Origin: Posidonia oceanica
Lineage: Eukaryota > Streptophyta > Magnoliopsida > Alismatales > Posidoniaceae
NCBI GenBank assembly: GCA_037176725.1
Contig: JAZBRS010000049.1
Coordinates: forward strand, 35,952,001 to 36,016,000
Length of the DNA stretch: 64,000 nucleotides
Direction of reading: 5' to 3'
Each line of letters opens with the position of its first letter. The stretch's first letter is position 1. A program made the translations under genes and the position numbers. Below, piece by piece: positions 32,801 through 42,500 of the stretch. The notes beneath the pieces are model-generated. The model was not told the origin of the DNA. It did no database searches and worked only from the letters and a program-made list of their open reading frames with translations.

Positions 32801-34749
32801 TTAATTCTCGAAAAAATGTGGAACAAGAAATATCAATTATGTATAAAGGAGAAATTTAGACTAACCATGGTAGCATTCCCTTGCTTGTCCAGCCATAAGC
32901 ACGATATCACCACCCCTTAAAAACATAGATACAGGCCAATCCTCACGAGATTTTCCTCCCAATAGAAATATAGCTTTACAGCCAAGGCTGTAAATAACAG
33001 GAAATAAATTATCATAGAGGACATGTGTAATGATGAAAATGAAACAAATGCCTCACATGCAAAATCATAATACCTGATGCTTACAATGGGCTTATTCCAG
33101 TCTGCTTCCATATCATCAAGGTGACCACCAAACATATCACCTGATTAAGGGAATCTATATAACATAAAAAACAATGAAGAAACGACAGTATAGTCTGTTT
33201 TCATGAAATGGTTTAAACATTGACATACTTGGGCCAAAATAGTTTACTATAGCAGCTTCTGGGTGAAATTCTTCTCCTGTAGGCATGGCACATGCTGCCA
33301 TTTTCTTAGAAAGGAGACAAAGTGCATCTGGAATCTTATTGTGTGGAAGAGAAATGTCATAATTGCGCTGCAAGAGAGGGAAACGTGGCAAAAATTGTAA
33401 TAATGAGGAAACTGAATATTAATGTAAACACCAACATTCTGAAAAAGCTTAAGTTGTCAATAAATTAAAAAGAGCTTTTGATAGAGGAAAAATATGTCAT
33501 GCTCCACGTGATGAAAAGTGAGCAGAACAAGCTGCTTCTCATTTTAGTGATATGTATGTGTTTTGAAGTCTAGAACATACTTTCCAATTAAATCCACACA
33601 TGTACGAACAATGAAAACATGAGATGCCTAAAGGCTATAATACGAGAATAAAATTTTAGTGTGCTCATGAATCATGATGCTTTCAACTTATGATTTTTAT
33701 AAATAAGAAAGTTATTAGCGGCTATATTGACAGCAAGCAGTGAGGCAAAGTAAAAACCACAACAATAATTCAGACAGTGGCTCATTGCTACTCTTCTCCG
33801 AACTCAGACTACTAAATTGATGAAAATGAACTTTCTCCAAGAGTACTGAACCAAGTACATTTTAAAATTACATCGATGTCGGGAAAAAGAAGAGAGAACA
33901 TTAACTAATAGATACCTTGCCCCAATCAAATTGCAATCCAAGCGTACTCCATCTCAGTTTCCTCAAGAGCACAGAAGCTGGAATAGGTTTACAATAACGA
34001 CCACTCTCCACAGAAGAACTGTTCTCAGAAAACATATACCTACACGGTTCTAAATTCCTTCTACTGGCATTCTGTTCATGTCCCAACTCTGCAACCGAAC
34101 TCTCCACTTCAACCAAAACTTTCCTGTCTTGGACCGCGGAGAACAAATCATGAACAGGCCCATAAATCGCGGTATGGTTGGTCCTATTCGGAGGCTGCGG
34201 AAAACTCATCAAGCTCTCCCTGATCCAGTGGCATTGCTCCTCAACGCTCAGCGCTCCGGGAACGAAATAAAATCCTGCTTCAGCACAACACCACCAGCTT
34301 TACGCAAAACACACGTGAATAACACAGTAAATAAAGATCACCTTTTTCATCAAAAAAAAAAAAAAAAACGCAAACCATCCAACCATCAGAAAGCAACGAA
34401 CTTTACGAACAAACCAGTCATGAAACGCTAAAAAGTAAAAACTAGATAGCAAGTTCCGGCTTTTATTTCCCGTACCGGGGCGATCACGGAAGCAGAAGAC
34501 CGGGTGGGGGGAACTGGGACAGTGGAAATGGTGGATTCCCGGTGGCAACTCTTCGCCGTTCTTGTGCGAACGGAGCACTGATTCGAAATCGACGACATCG
34601 GAGAGGTCGGTGCTCGGAATCTGATGATTCCTGTGCTTTTGCCTGGATTTGAGAGAGGGGGGTTTGCAGAGCTTGTATCGCTTCTCAGCTCTCCGGAAGG
34701 CGGTCCTCTCGGAGTCGGCGGCGGACTCGGCGGTGGTGCTCCCGTACAT
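17712..34749 (-). CDS. ALKBH1: ALKBH1-type Fe(II)/2-oxoglutarate dioxygenase (six exons)
   Basis: Six exons (34476-34749, 33916-34274, 33229-33367, 33074-33140, 32866-32987, 17712-17851) join with GT-AG introns to 1101 nt, 366 codons plus TAA, with no stop. ALKBH1 proteins are AlkB-family dioxygenases that oxidatively demethylate nucleic acids (reported substrates include N1-methyladenosine in tRNA and N6-methyladenine in DNA). Visible: family start MYGSTTAESAAD; N-terminal extension; FVPGALSVEEQCHWIRESL (about 95-113); iron ligands in GGHLDD (His265, Asp267) and CYHGVPRI (His320); 2-oxoglutarate-binding RININIR (Arg357, Arg363). Length is near the roughly 345 residues known for the Arabidopsis protein. 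The start ATG 34749 is chosen because an upstream in-frame GTG is not a plant start and the family begins there. The last intron (17852-32865, 15.0 kb) carries nested transposons, yet both splice sites are intact. Probably functional. Confidence 0.93.
18349..18906 (+). pseudogene. Captured OST3/OST6 fragment and fused frame
   Basis: An open frame of 185 codons from ATG 18349 to TAG 18904-18906. Residues 1-68 read a signal-peptide-like LRLLSLLLLSDL, then SPFGVIHLTDDLVSRFL and RPYSLLVFFDAAQL, which is the N-terminal thioredoxin-like start of the plant oligosaccharyltransferase subunit OST3/OST6 (N-glycosylation, ER). From about residue 75 similarity ends and the frame runs into a 55-residue unit repeated twice (SVSGRQMVFLAVLEVIAT...). 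The rest of OST3/6, including its four membrane spans, is missing. It is most likely a transposon-captured fragment; the long open frame is probably incidental but transcription is possible. Confidence 0.7.
18616..18945 (+). repeat. 165-bp tandem duplication inside the Pack element
   Basis: GACGAGTTCATCAAGGCCAG at 18616 recurs as GTTGAGTTCGTCGAGGCCAG at 18781. The two copies share GGGGCGCCAGATGGTGTTC and a GGAGACGATG end, and 165 is a multiple of 3, so one frame stays open through both copies until TAG 18904. Confidence 0.85.
19165..19945. other. ALKBH1 intron between Pack element and Copia-3
   Basis: AT-rich intron sequence; minus-strand open frames at 19577-19928 have no recognised motif. 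CCCAC at 19946-19950 is the left target duplication of Copia-3. Confidence 0.5.
19951..20103 (+). repeat. 5' LTR of Copia-3
   Basis: 153 bp from TGTTAGAGTTATATAT to CTTGATTTCCACA, with TG...CA ends, immediately followed by the primer site. Confidence 0.93.
20104..20115 (+). other. Primer-binding site of Copia-3
   Basis: TGGTATCAGAGC directly after the LTR is the standard complement of the 3' end of plant initiator-Met tRNA used by copia elements. Confidence 0.92.
20135..20545 (+). repeat. Minisatellite-like leader of Copia-3
   Basis: The leader between primer site and gag consists of about a dozen imperfect units built on GCCGTCAGCCCCTCCAGGG followed by a CCTCCTC-type spacer, with a period of roughly 35 bp. 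GC-rich, non-coding. Confidence 0.75.
20717..24700 (+). pseudogene. Copia-3 gag-pol, decayed
   Basis: It begins at ATG 20717 (MASRKSLMKNLSGTFEKL). Gag UBN2 region up to about 21340 with stops at 20793, 20799 and 20966; an intact CCHC knuckle CTHCGRMGHRVDRC (about 21429-21470); protease region lost its DSGA after a stop near 21679; integrase core 22260-22560; RT with YVDDILLTG (about 23769); RNase H with CDNQAVIF (about 24458). Frequent TAG/TAA stops and frameshifts, including a 20-bp duplication at about 24561-24600. No functional product. Confidence 0.88.
24561..24600 (+). repeat. 20-bp direct duplication in Copia-3 RNase H
   Basis: AGAAGTTATTTCCGCACCCA occurs twice head to tail. The related elements have one copy. 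The length is not a multiple of 3 so the frame shifts near the C-terminus. Confidence 0.85.
24711..24721 (+). other. Polypurine tract of Copia-3
   Basis: TTGAGGGGGAG immediately before the 3' LTR start at 24722 (TATTAGAG, a mutated TGTTAGAG); the usual plus-strand primer position. Confidence 0.8.
24722..24749 (+). repeat. 3' LTR of Copia-3, left piece
   Basis: The first 28 bp of the LTR, interrupted by Copia-4 at the TCATG target (24745-24749). The terminal TG has become TA. Confidence 0.92.
24750..24881 (-). repeat. 3' LTR of Copia-4
   Basis: 132 bp, TGAAAGATGG to ACTCAACA on the plus strand, abutting the complement of a polypurine tract (CTCCCCCTCAAGCTGGA, 24882-24898). Confidence 0.93.
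24889..28865 (-). pseudogene. Copia-4 gag-pol, decayed
   Basis: It starts at ATG 28863-28865 (MTSKDRFVKNLSG) and runs to RNase H at 24889. Gag is shortened and split by the SINE after codon 32 or so; the knuckle segment is largely deleted near 28090. The GAG-pre-integrase and integrase part is the best preserved (299 codons open at 26785-27684, including CDMWGPV, LRTDNALEF and QNGVAERKHRH). RT (about 25458-26129) is broken by stops and frameshifts; RNase H is open for 107 codons at 24889-25212. Not functional. Confidence 0.88.
28650..28766 (-). mobile_element. tRNA-derived SINE inserted in Copia-4 gag
   Basis: About 117 bp flanked by a 17-bp target duplication, AAAGGTTTCAAAACTTT (28633-28649) and AAAGGTTTCGAAACTTT (28767-28783), one mismatch. 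On the minus strand it has an A box TTGATTTAGTGGTG near its 5' end, a B box AGTTCAAATCC, and T-rich sequence on the plus strand (an A-rich 3' tail). Copia-2 has uninterrupted sequence here (TTTCAAAACTTTGTGTCCAC), confirming the insertion. Moved by a LINE's machinery (family knowledge). Confidence 0.88.
29435..30140. mobile_element. Foreign insert in Copia-4 leader, type unresolved
   Basis: Copia-2 has GGCCGGCGGTTAGGCTTTTA where Copia-4 has GGCCGGCTGCTAAGCC, then about 700 bp, then CAGCGGCTAGGGTTTCTCC. The insert is rich in GGGTCT/AGACCC and GGATCC-type motifs at both ends (e.g. GGGTCGGGTCTGAGTCGGGT and GGGTCCCGGTCCACGGATCC) around an AT-rich centre. It may be a non-autonomous hAT-like or other DNA element; the exact ends and target duplication could not be fixed. 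Confidence 0.5.
30173..30184 (-). other. Primer-binding site of Copia-4
   Basis: GCTCTGGTACCA is the complement of TGGTACCAGAGC, one base different from the usual initiator-Met tRNA site, directly next to the 5' LTR. Confidence 0.9.
30185..30316 (-). repeat. 5' LTR of Copia-4
   Basis: 132 bp, TGAAGGATGG to ACTTAACA on the plus strand, abutting the primer site complement. Confidence 0.93.
30322..30446 (+). repeat. 3' LTR of Copia-3, right piece
   Basis: The remaining 125 bp, CATTAGGAG to TTTTCCACA, continuing after the second TCATG copy (30317-30321). Confidence 0.92.
30452..32865 (-). other. Remainder of ALKBH1 intron 5
   Basis: AT-rich intron sequence. A minus-strand frame at 31732-31950 is the only notable opening and has no recognised motif. 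No further transposon ends were found. Confidence 0.5.
32866..32987 (-). CDS. ALKBH1: ALKBH1 exon 5 (ends at distal His)
   Basis: Acceptor TTTACAG|CCTTGG, donor CCATG|GTTAGT. It encodes SLGCKAIFLLGGKSRED to ARECYH, ending one base after the codon of the third iron ligand His320. The donor opens the 15-kb transposon-filled intron. Confidence 0.92.
33074..33140 (-). CDS. ALKBH1: ALKBH1 exon 4 (HxD motif)
   Basis: Acceptor TTAATCAG|GTGATA, donor GCATCAG|GTATTA. The 67 nt encode SGDMFGGHLDDMEADW with the first two iron ligands, His265 and Asp267; ends in phase 2. Confidence 0.92.
33229..33367 (-). CDS. ALKBH1: ALKBH1 exon 3
   Basis: Acceptor CTTGCAG|CGCAAT, donor CCCAA|GTATGT. It reads RNYDISLPHNKIPDALC to EAAIVNYFGP, the conserved stretch just before the iron-binding HxD motif; it ends in phase 1. 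Confidence 0.92.
33916..34274 (-). CDS. ALKBH1: ALKBH1 exon 2
   Basis: Acceptor GAAGCAG|GATTTT, donor GGCAAG|GTATCT. It completes the Gly codon of exon 1 and reads FYFVPGALSVEEQ through LRKLRWSTLGLQFDW to end in phase 0. It contains the helix that packs on the catalytic barrel and a variable insert (about residues 150-195). Confidence 0.92.
34476..34749 (-). CDS. ALKBH1: ALKBH1 exon 1
   Basis: It starts at ATG (CAT 34747-34749) and ends at GCCCCG|GTACGG, phase 1 (91 codons plus one base). It encodes the N-terminal extension with the AFRRAEKRYKL segment typical of plant ALKBH1, then a low-conservation basic linker and CFRDRP. Confidence 0.9.
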
Positions 34750-34827
34750 CGCCGAACACACCACTCCCGCCGCTGCTGGCGCGTCGCTGTGTCTCTTGCT
34801 ACTCTAGTCTACTTTAACGCAACACCA

Positions 34828-34837
34828 ATATATATAT
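34828..34837 (-). promoter_or_regulatory. Candidate TATA box of ALKBH1
   Basis: An ATATATATAT run lies 79-88 bp upstream of the ALKBH1 start codon on the minus strand. Position fits a plant TATA box with a short leader; a simple AT run by chance is the alternative. Confidence 0.3.
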
Positions 34838-35540
34838 GTGTCGAACCACCCCAGTCGGTTTGACCATGTATCAGACGGAGTACGGATTTATAAGTAGAAT
34901 TAATGCTTTGGTGTGTGATTGGAACTAGAATTTGCTCATGGAGTGATTTAGTACGACTCCTGCTGCGGTGAACTAGTTGAATCTAATCACCTTACTTTAT
35001 GGTTTGCTTTTTATAACTATCTTATGGTTTGTTTGGACGGGAAGAATTGTCGAATTGGAGAGAAATGTTTGTATAGATAGAAGAAATTCGAAGAGAAATC
35101 GAGAATCTTTTGTTTGGTCGTAACGTAGAAAAGAAAATAAGTGAATAGAAGTAGGTTACCATAAGTGAAATTCGTAATAAAATTCTACTCGAAAGTAGAA
35201 TTGGTAAGAGAAGATCACTTATTTTCACCTGATAATAGACGATCATTTCTCTTTTTTCATATCTATTTTACTCTTTCATAAAATATCCCCTTCGTCTCCT
35301 CCACAAGCCTTAACACCCTCAAACGCTGTCGAGCCCTCTCACGTTGACCACCGAACATTTGTTTGTCTCTCTCGCCGTCTCGCCCTCTCTCGTCCTCGTC
35401 TCCGTCTTCTCTCTTGCACCATCCTACCCGTCACCCTCTCTCTCACAATCCCACCGAAATCCCTAGTCGTCGTCCTCTTGAGCACCATCCCTCTTGAGCA
35501 CCCTAACCGTCAAGCACCACCCCAATTTCACACCTCCTAG
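34838..35540. other. Spacer upstream of ALKBH1 and C/T-rich leader-like stretch
   Basis: From 35025 the sequence GTTTGTTTGGACGGGAAGAA resembles one end of a DNA transposon, but no matching inverted end was found. From about 35290 a C- and CTC-rich, GC-richer stretch begins that looks like the leader of the plant-mobile-domain-like gene downstream. Confidence 0.35.
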
Positions 35541-35650
35541 CAATCGACCACCTTCACACCCCTTAGCCATCAACCACCTAGTCACTACTGACCACCTTCA
35601 CACCCCCTAGCCATCAACCACCTAGTCACTACCGACCACCTTCACACCCT
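35535..35650. repeat. Short tandem repeat in leader-like DNA, period about 47 bp
   Basis: CACCTTCACACC, CCATCAACCACC and TAGTCACTAC recur in two full and one partial unit. Perhaps part of a degenerate proline/threonine-rich leader; non-coding in all frames. Confidence 0.75.
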
Positions 35651-35932
35651 TGCTGCTAACGCCGCGTCTCTCAACGTTGCTTCTCTGCTGCCGCCAAGGT
35701 GAGAGATATATCATACATGAGACGATTTCTAGAATCTATTTTGATAAATTTGATTGCATATATTTTCATGAGACATGATTTCTACTTACGTGAGACATGG
35801 TTTCTAGATACATGAGACATTATTTCTGCTTACATGAGACATGATTGGTATTTATTTGCTTCAAATGAGATATGATTGCTGATAATTGTATTCGATTAGT
35901 GAGAAATACATCTTACTTTTCTTTAGACATCA

Positions 35933-36139
35933 ATGGATTTGGAATTTGGAATTGGAAATTATGCTTGGAAAAAGGCTAATATAATTTATCAATTAAGACG
36001 TATTAGTGAGAGATCTCTTGTGTTGAAACAGATGAGGATTAAGATACCAGCCAAAAGGAAAAGGATGTTAGCCAACATTGAGAAGCAAGTTACAACAAGT
36101 ATGATTCTTTTTTTATCTAAGATGATTTGTGTGATATGA
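35933..36139 (+). pseudogene. Possible upstream exon of mobile-domain-like gene
   Basis: An open stretch reading MDLEFGIGNYAWKKANIIY and a basic segment KQMRIKIPAKRKRMLANIEK, preceded by a pyrimidine-rich tract and CAT/AG. It may be an N-terminal exon that splices near AACAA|GTATGA (36100). Weak evidence. Confidence 0.3.
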
Positions 36140-36707
36140 ATGTGCATTATCTAATTTATATGTGCATAACATGAGTGTGCATAAGTAAGATATGATTGCC
36201 AAAATCAGTTTATCTCTATTCTCTACTGCATTTAAGGGGAAAACCTCTATACAATTCTCCATTGCTTTATTGTGTATCTTGAGCTTATCTTGGTGTTCCT
36301 AATATATTTCAATGGTATCCTGATTTTGTTTCTTTTTTATTAAAAAAAGATGATATTAGTTAGACTTTCATGGTCACTTTACCATTGATGTCCTTACCAT
36401 CGCCATTATCTTCAACTTTAGAATGTTCCTTTTGTTTTCTTTTAATTTGATTGTATATGTTCACATAAGACATGATTTCTGTTTATATGAGACATGATTG
36501 CTTCTTACATGAGACTTGATTGTATATGTAATATATGATTGCATGAAACATGATTTCTGCTTATATGAGACATGATTACATTTTACATGAGACATGATTG
36601 TATATGTAAGATATGATTGCTATTTCTGCTTACATGAGATATGATTACTTCTTACATGAGACATGATTGAATATGTAAGATATGATTGCTATTTCTTTGC
36701 TGTAAAT

Positions 36708-37410
36708 GAGATATAATTGTTGATAATTACATAAGATTAGTATTTGACATGACTTGAGACATGAGATATGTTCACATGAGACATGATTTCTGTCTACACC
36801 AAAGTGAGATATCATTGTATTTGATAAATATGATTGCTTGATGTAGGTACAACCGTAATGAAAGAGCCTACACCACCTACACCAAAAAAAGGCTAAGCTT
36901 GCAAGTTCTTCTTTAAGTATACTTTTTTCTGCAAATGAGATATGATTATTGATAATTGCATAAGATTAGTGTATGACATAACATGAGACATGAGATATGT
37001 TCACATGAGACATAATTTCTGTCTATACGAGACATGATTTCTGTCTACACCAAAGTGAGATATCATTGTATTTGATAAATATGATTGTTTGATGTAGATA
37101 CAACCTTAATGAAAGAGTCTACACCACCTACATAAAAAAAGGCTAAGCTTGCAATTTCTTTTTCTTTAGGTATACTTTTTTCTACAAATGATATATGATT
37201 GCTGATAATTGCATAAGATTAGTGTATGACATGACATGAGACATGAGATATGTTCACATGAGACATGATTTTCTGTCTACACCAAAGTGAGATATCATTG
37301 TATTTGATAAATATGATTACTTGTTGTAGGTACAACCGTAATGAAAGAGCTTATACCACCTACACCAAAAAGGCTAAGCTTGCAAGTTCTTCTTTTTTAG
37401 GTATATTTTT
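36708..37410 (+). repeat. Three-copy tandem module with a mini-exon-like core
   Basis: Each copy holds GAGACATG motifs, a CACCAAAGTGAGATATCATTG segment, a TTGATGTAG acceptor-like site and a core beginning ACAACCGTAATGAAAGAG at 36849, 37100 and 37332 (spacings 251 and 232). The core would read TTVMKEPTPPTPKKG before a stop. Probably a duplicated intron-exon segment of the neighbouring gene. Confidence 0.8.
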
Positions 37411-37568
37411 TTAATGAGATATATTGTTATTTGATATAACATGATATTGTAGTTTACATGATATTACTGTTTACATGATAAATTTGTCAATGATTCCTTG
37501 TGTTGAAATGATCTCTTATGTGTTGAAATAGTCGATTACTTATTTGTTTTTTTTATCATTTATTTCAG

Positions 37569-39072
37569 GGAAGAAAACACATTAAGACTCTTTATGTATT
37601 AAATAGTCACTATTCTCAGGCAAATTTCGTGAAGACCATCACAGATTTAACTCTCAAGTTACATCCTCGTCATTGGGAGATAATTAATCAAATTCCATTT
37701 GTCCAGTTTTTCCTCATGAGGAATATATTGAAGCTAGAAAGAAATTTGCTAGACTTGCTCGTCGGTTTGTACAACGAGGAAAGAGAAGGGTTTGTCGTTG
37801 CAGGCAAACTATTAAAGTTGAATGAATTAAAGTTTTCTTTGGTGTTTGGACTTCCAATTGGAGGGAAGTCCGTATTTGTTAATGGCCTCATGAAGTCCAA
37901 AACATATAATTCTTATTTTCGAGGGTGTGAATTCACGAGGCCTGGCATCCTCAAACAAGTCTTAGGCCTCATTGAAACATAAGATTATGTGGAGACTGTA
38001 AAATTATCGATTCTTTATCTTTTTGGCACATTTTCTTTTCTTCGAAAGAAATGGCAAATTGAAACCATCTTTACTTAAATATGTAGATGATTTAGACAAT
38101 ATGGGCAGTTATGCTTGGGGCTCTGCATGCTTTCAGTATTTCTTGCAAGGATTGAATATCAAGGCAAAATGGATCAGAGCAAGGATAGATGGAAGCATCG
38201 ATGGTGATGTTGGATACCTTGAGGATTGCACTATAGCTCTCATTGTAAGTAGTTGAAAACATAGAATTCTATATGTTTTTATTTCTTTTTAATTTAATTT
38301 AAATAGATGAATTTATTAATGATATATTTGATTATGTAGGTTTGGTTAGATGAACATTATGACCTTAGGCATCCTTTTGGGTTTCAAAGAAGCCCAAGAA
38401 TTTTTAATTGGGAGTTTGTGGGGCATCGAGGTGTCCACAATTTTTTTGTGAAATTCTTCTAAGAAGAGAGGCCACCAAGGTATAGGAAACATTTATTCTT
38501 TGAACATTGTAGTTTTTTCGAAGAAGAGAGGCCTTGTTTATTCTGTTTATCATATACATACTTCCTTTTCATGCTTATTTTTTTTGATATGTGAAAGAAG
38601 GTGCCCTTGTGTCATATCTCTCTGAGAGATGGATTATCGATACTTTGAGTAAGAAACCAAGGGATTGACTTCTGAATGTAAAGAAAATGAACATGATTGA
38701 GTCGGAGGGAGAGAAGACAAAGGTGGAGAAAGAGAGGGCAAAGGAGGGTGAGAAGGAGAAGGCAACACATGAGAAGAAGGCAAGGGAGAAGGAGAAGAAG
38801 GCATGGGAGAAGGAGCAGGCAAAGGAGGAGGAGAAGGCAAGGGAGGAGGAGGAGGAGAAAAGGAGTGATACGGAGTGGAATGAAAATTCCACCACTGAAT
38901 TGGAGATACTGACTAATTTTAATCTCTAATTAGAAAATAATTTTTTGAAAGCACAAAATTATGAATTAAATTATAAAATAAAGGAGTTGAACTCTACGGT
39001 TCAACACCTTGAGTGGAAAATCCAGCGATTGGAGATTAAGAAACAATTGGAGGCCACCACAGTAAATACGGT
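37569..39072 (+). pseudogene. Plant-mobile-domain/DUF1985-like gene, decayed
   Basis: The exon from 37569 (acceptor TTTCAG) reads LKLHPRHWEIINQIPF, ERNLLDLLVGLYNEE, EGFVVAGKLLKLNELKF and VFGLPIGGKSV. After a stop at 37981 and a frameshift near 38020 it continues LKPSLLKYVDDLDNMGSYAW and YLEDCTIALI to a GTAAGT donor at 38245; a further exon at 38340 reads VWLDEHYDLRHPFGF and ends at TAA near 38460. A lysine/glutamate-rich coiled-coil frame (38687-38929) and a second helix segment (to 39072) follow. The order matches the N-terminal part of plant proteins with mobile-domain/DUF1985 plus Ulp1-like regions, many of which belong to Mutator-like transposons. No protease part remains. Function unknown; a dead transposon gene is most likely. 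Confidence 0.6.
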
Positions 39073-39563
39073 ATGATTTAATTGTTTTTCTAAGTGTATG
39101 TTCATATCAATATTGATTGTGTGACATGATTTGATTGTTTTTCTAAGTGTATGAGACATGATTTGCTTTTGTGAGTCATGATTGTTATTCTGTGAGATAT
39201 GATCTGCTTCTGTGAGACATGATTTGAATTGTGTGAGACATGATTTTCATTTCTGTGAGACATGATTTGAATTTCTGTGAGACATGATTTGTTTTTCTGT
39301 GAGACATGATTTGTTTTTCTGTGAGATGTTTTCTTTAATATAGAGATATGTTGTTTTATCAAATGAGATATGGTTTTCTTTTAACAATATTGTGTTGTAA
39401 GATATGACTATTGTTTTTTGTTTTTAATAGGTTTCTCTGAGACATGATTTGTTTTTTTCTGTGAGATTTTTAATAGGTTTTTCTGAGACATGTTTTGCAT
39501 TTGTATGAGACATCAAACATGATTTGAATTGTGTGAGACATGATTTGCATTTCTGTGAGACAT

Positions 39564-42500
39564 TGTAACATCCCAACGCATCACACAACAGCATCAATTC
39601 TACCTAAATTAAATAATAATAGAATTTAAAAGAAAACTAAGCTATAATTAGCATTAAAATAAAACTTTACAGATTACGCTACCTAGAAACCTCAGTGTGC
39701 GGCTACGTGACTCCTATAAAGCACTAGAACTGGACTGCACTCCTAACTTGCACTTGAAAGCCAAACACAAAATGCATGAGTGACATCAAAGTCATCCCGT
39801 ACGTGCCTACTAAAAACATGGGAAAAAAAACACGTAAAGCACAGGGTTACGATAATTAAAACCAAACTGAGTAATCTATTGCAAAACCATGCTACTTTAG
39901 AACACAATCAATTTCCTCTAAAATCATATGCTTTCATAAAACATTTCCATGCATCTGAAACCACATCAGAAATCATTCCAGAAAACCACACACACAAAGC
40001 GCACAAAATCCGTCGTGCCACCCTGGCCACAGGTGACCGACCTGACCACAAGCAGTTGCTGAAGACTCCAGTTTCTCTCAACTGCACTGTCGCGGTGGGC
40101 TACCCCATGTGGGAGGAACCACTGTCTCGGCCAACAAGCCTCAATTTATCATATATTTTTTTCAGTACATGAGGTTGCATTCTCTGACGCCTCTTTGGTG
40201 CTCGAGCGTCTGGGGACTCTAACCCCGGCACCGGCACAAAGGGAAACCGTCTGTTTCACCGGGCCCTACAGTACCACAGACCTCACCCTAGGCAACTGAC
40301 TCTCGGCCATCTAGGGTATCAATCATCCCTAGTCTACCGGTCAGAAGTTTCGGTCTTTCGTTCCTCAAAAACCTTGGAAATCCTTTGCAAACCATGCATT
40401 TTTTTTCCAAACTCTTTTGGAAATCATTTCGAAAACATTCCTTATCATTTGCAAATCATATATATTGCCAAAACATCCACAAAACCAACACATCATTTGG
40501 CAATATCAAGCGATCCAAGAATCCATCGGAAAAACCACTTCAAAACAGGTTTCAGGTCTGATTTAGCAGACCAAAATCATTCGGTCGACCGAATCAGGAA
40601 CCTGAGGTCACTCCCAGGCTCTGGTTCGGCAGACCGAAACTCAGTCGACCGAACAGCTTGCTGTCACGATTTGCCGAAATGGGTTGGTCGACTGAACCAG
40701 TGTCCTGAGTTGTCATTCAGGAGCACAATCGGCATACCAGAAAGCATCGACACACCGAAATTGGGCAAAATCGGCATACTGAAATAATTCGGCATGCTGA
40801 ACTAGACGACTCCCGAAAACTGAAAACAAGACGATTAGTGTGACGACCCCCAAGTCGTTACCTCTCAACCTAGCTACCATTTTTTTATTTATATACTACC
40901 ATTCAAGAACAACAGAACTAAATTCTCATAATCACTATAAAGTAGAAATAAAATAAGCATAAACAACTCACTTACCTAGAATCCTTGATGTGTGGCAGTG
41001 TGACTCCTTTCCTATATGCACTAGTACACCAGCTCCTGTCCTGCACCTGCCAAAAACAAAACAAAGCACACGTGAGTGATCACTCAATCGGTCACCCAAT
41101 ACACACCCCACCTAGGCACACAAACAGCTCGACAAGCCACACCGAGGGAACAGGTATAACCACACCACAAGCAAACAAACACAGGCATCTCTCCTGGATG
41201 CCACAACATAGCATACATCATTGCCCACAAAGCAAACAATTAAAAACATGCATTTGAAAATATCTTTTCTCTTTGCCTTTCAAAACCATATGCATGCTCT
41301 TTTCAAAACCATATGGACACTTGAAATGGCCACTCTCGCCGAATCAAGCCCAAAAACCACACAATCTAGTCCCTCACACTCTCTGTGTGGACTAGACGGC
41401 CAACCGTGCATGAATGCCCTCAATTGCATCAAGAAGACACACATCACAGTAAATACTAAAACCAAAAGCCAACGCTGAGACACTGCCCAGCAAAACCACA
41501 GCGCCTCACTAACGTAGGACCTACGCCCCACAGGCGTGGCCACAAGCAACAAACAACCACACACAAACAAACTGTGTCGTCACTCGGGCCCAAGCGACCA
41601 ACACCTGGCCACAAGGCGCAACCACCGAGGCGCAACCACGATGTCCCTACACTACCACAGACTAACCACCCTGTGGAGGAGCTGGTACCTTGACCCGCGA
41701 ACCTCAGCTTCAGCCTCGTGAACGACAATCAAGGAGTATCATACCTCCAAGATCCGACGAACACTTACCTCAGCCTCTTGGTCTCAAGGCCTCAACCTAG
41801 GCTACGCGCACGATCAACCAGGAATGTTGTCACATCCCCTGGTCCCGCCGACACGTCCCTTCGGCATCTTGGTCCGCTACAAACAGAAAATGTCGGAAAA
41901 CTCTTTCCAAAACCTTTGCAAAACTCATGCATTTCTTTTTCAAAACTTATTTCGAAATCCTTAAATAACAACTCAAAAGCACTGCAAACCATAGTGCCAA
42001 AAGTAGTATGAAAACCATGAACCAAAATCATAACTTAAAAGCACAGCCTTGACAGCTCCTCTGTCAGGCCTAGAAACCACATTTCAAAACACGACAACAG
42101 AGAAACAATGGCACCTTCTAGGCATAACATTTACCCAGGAGACACCACCCAGAAACAAAGCATCGATCTCGAAGTCCCAAGGTACTTACGAGACCGAGCA
42201 CCCACACAAACTGCACCCAGAACACTAAGTCCTGGTGCCAAGGTCTAATCCTAAGATTACCATGCTCTCTAATGTCCATCTAGGCTAATTAGGGAAAACC
42301 TTAGTATCACTAGGTCATTTAGTCTTTTAATTCCAAATAACATGCATTACTTTAAAACCAATATCCACATCTTCTTTTAGAAATTAATTCTCAAAACTAA
42401 AGCAATATTGCTAACAAAACACGCACAGCAAGGCACCAGGCAAGGCCAGTGCATTGCCGGGGCTGTTGCACCGGCCAAACTCGTGCTGGACAGGCACGCC

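Larger units (their letters stand above)
35700..39560 (+). repeat. Field of dispersed GAGACATGATT motifs
   Basis: Dozens of copies of GAGACATGATT or GAGATATGATT, often inside a unit such as TGCTTACATGAGACATGATT, are spread at irregular spacing between and around the exons of the mobile-domain-like gene, densest at 36460-37300 and 39110-39560, and resume at 44352-44540 after the solo-LTR insertion. They are confined to this locus in the window. Confidence 0.8.

Noticed and set aside
34750..34764. Upstream GTG start for ALKBH1
   Set aside because: Plant nuclear genes start at ATG; the ATG at 34749 gives the family's usual N-terminus.
38575..38895. 106-codon minus frame rich in Ser/Phe
   Set aside because: Shadow of the K/E-rich coiled-coil frame on the plus strand.
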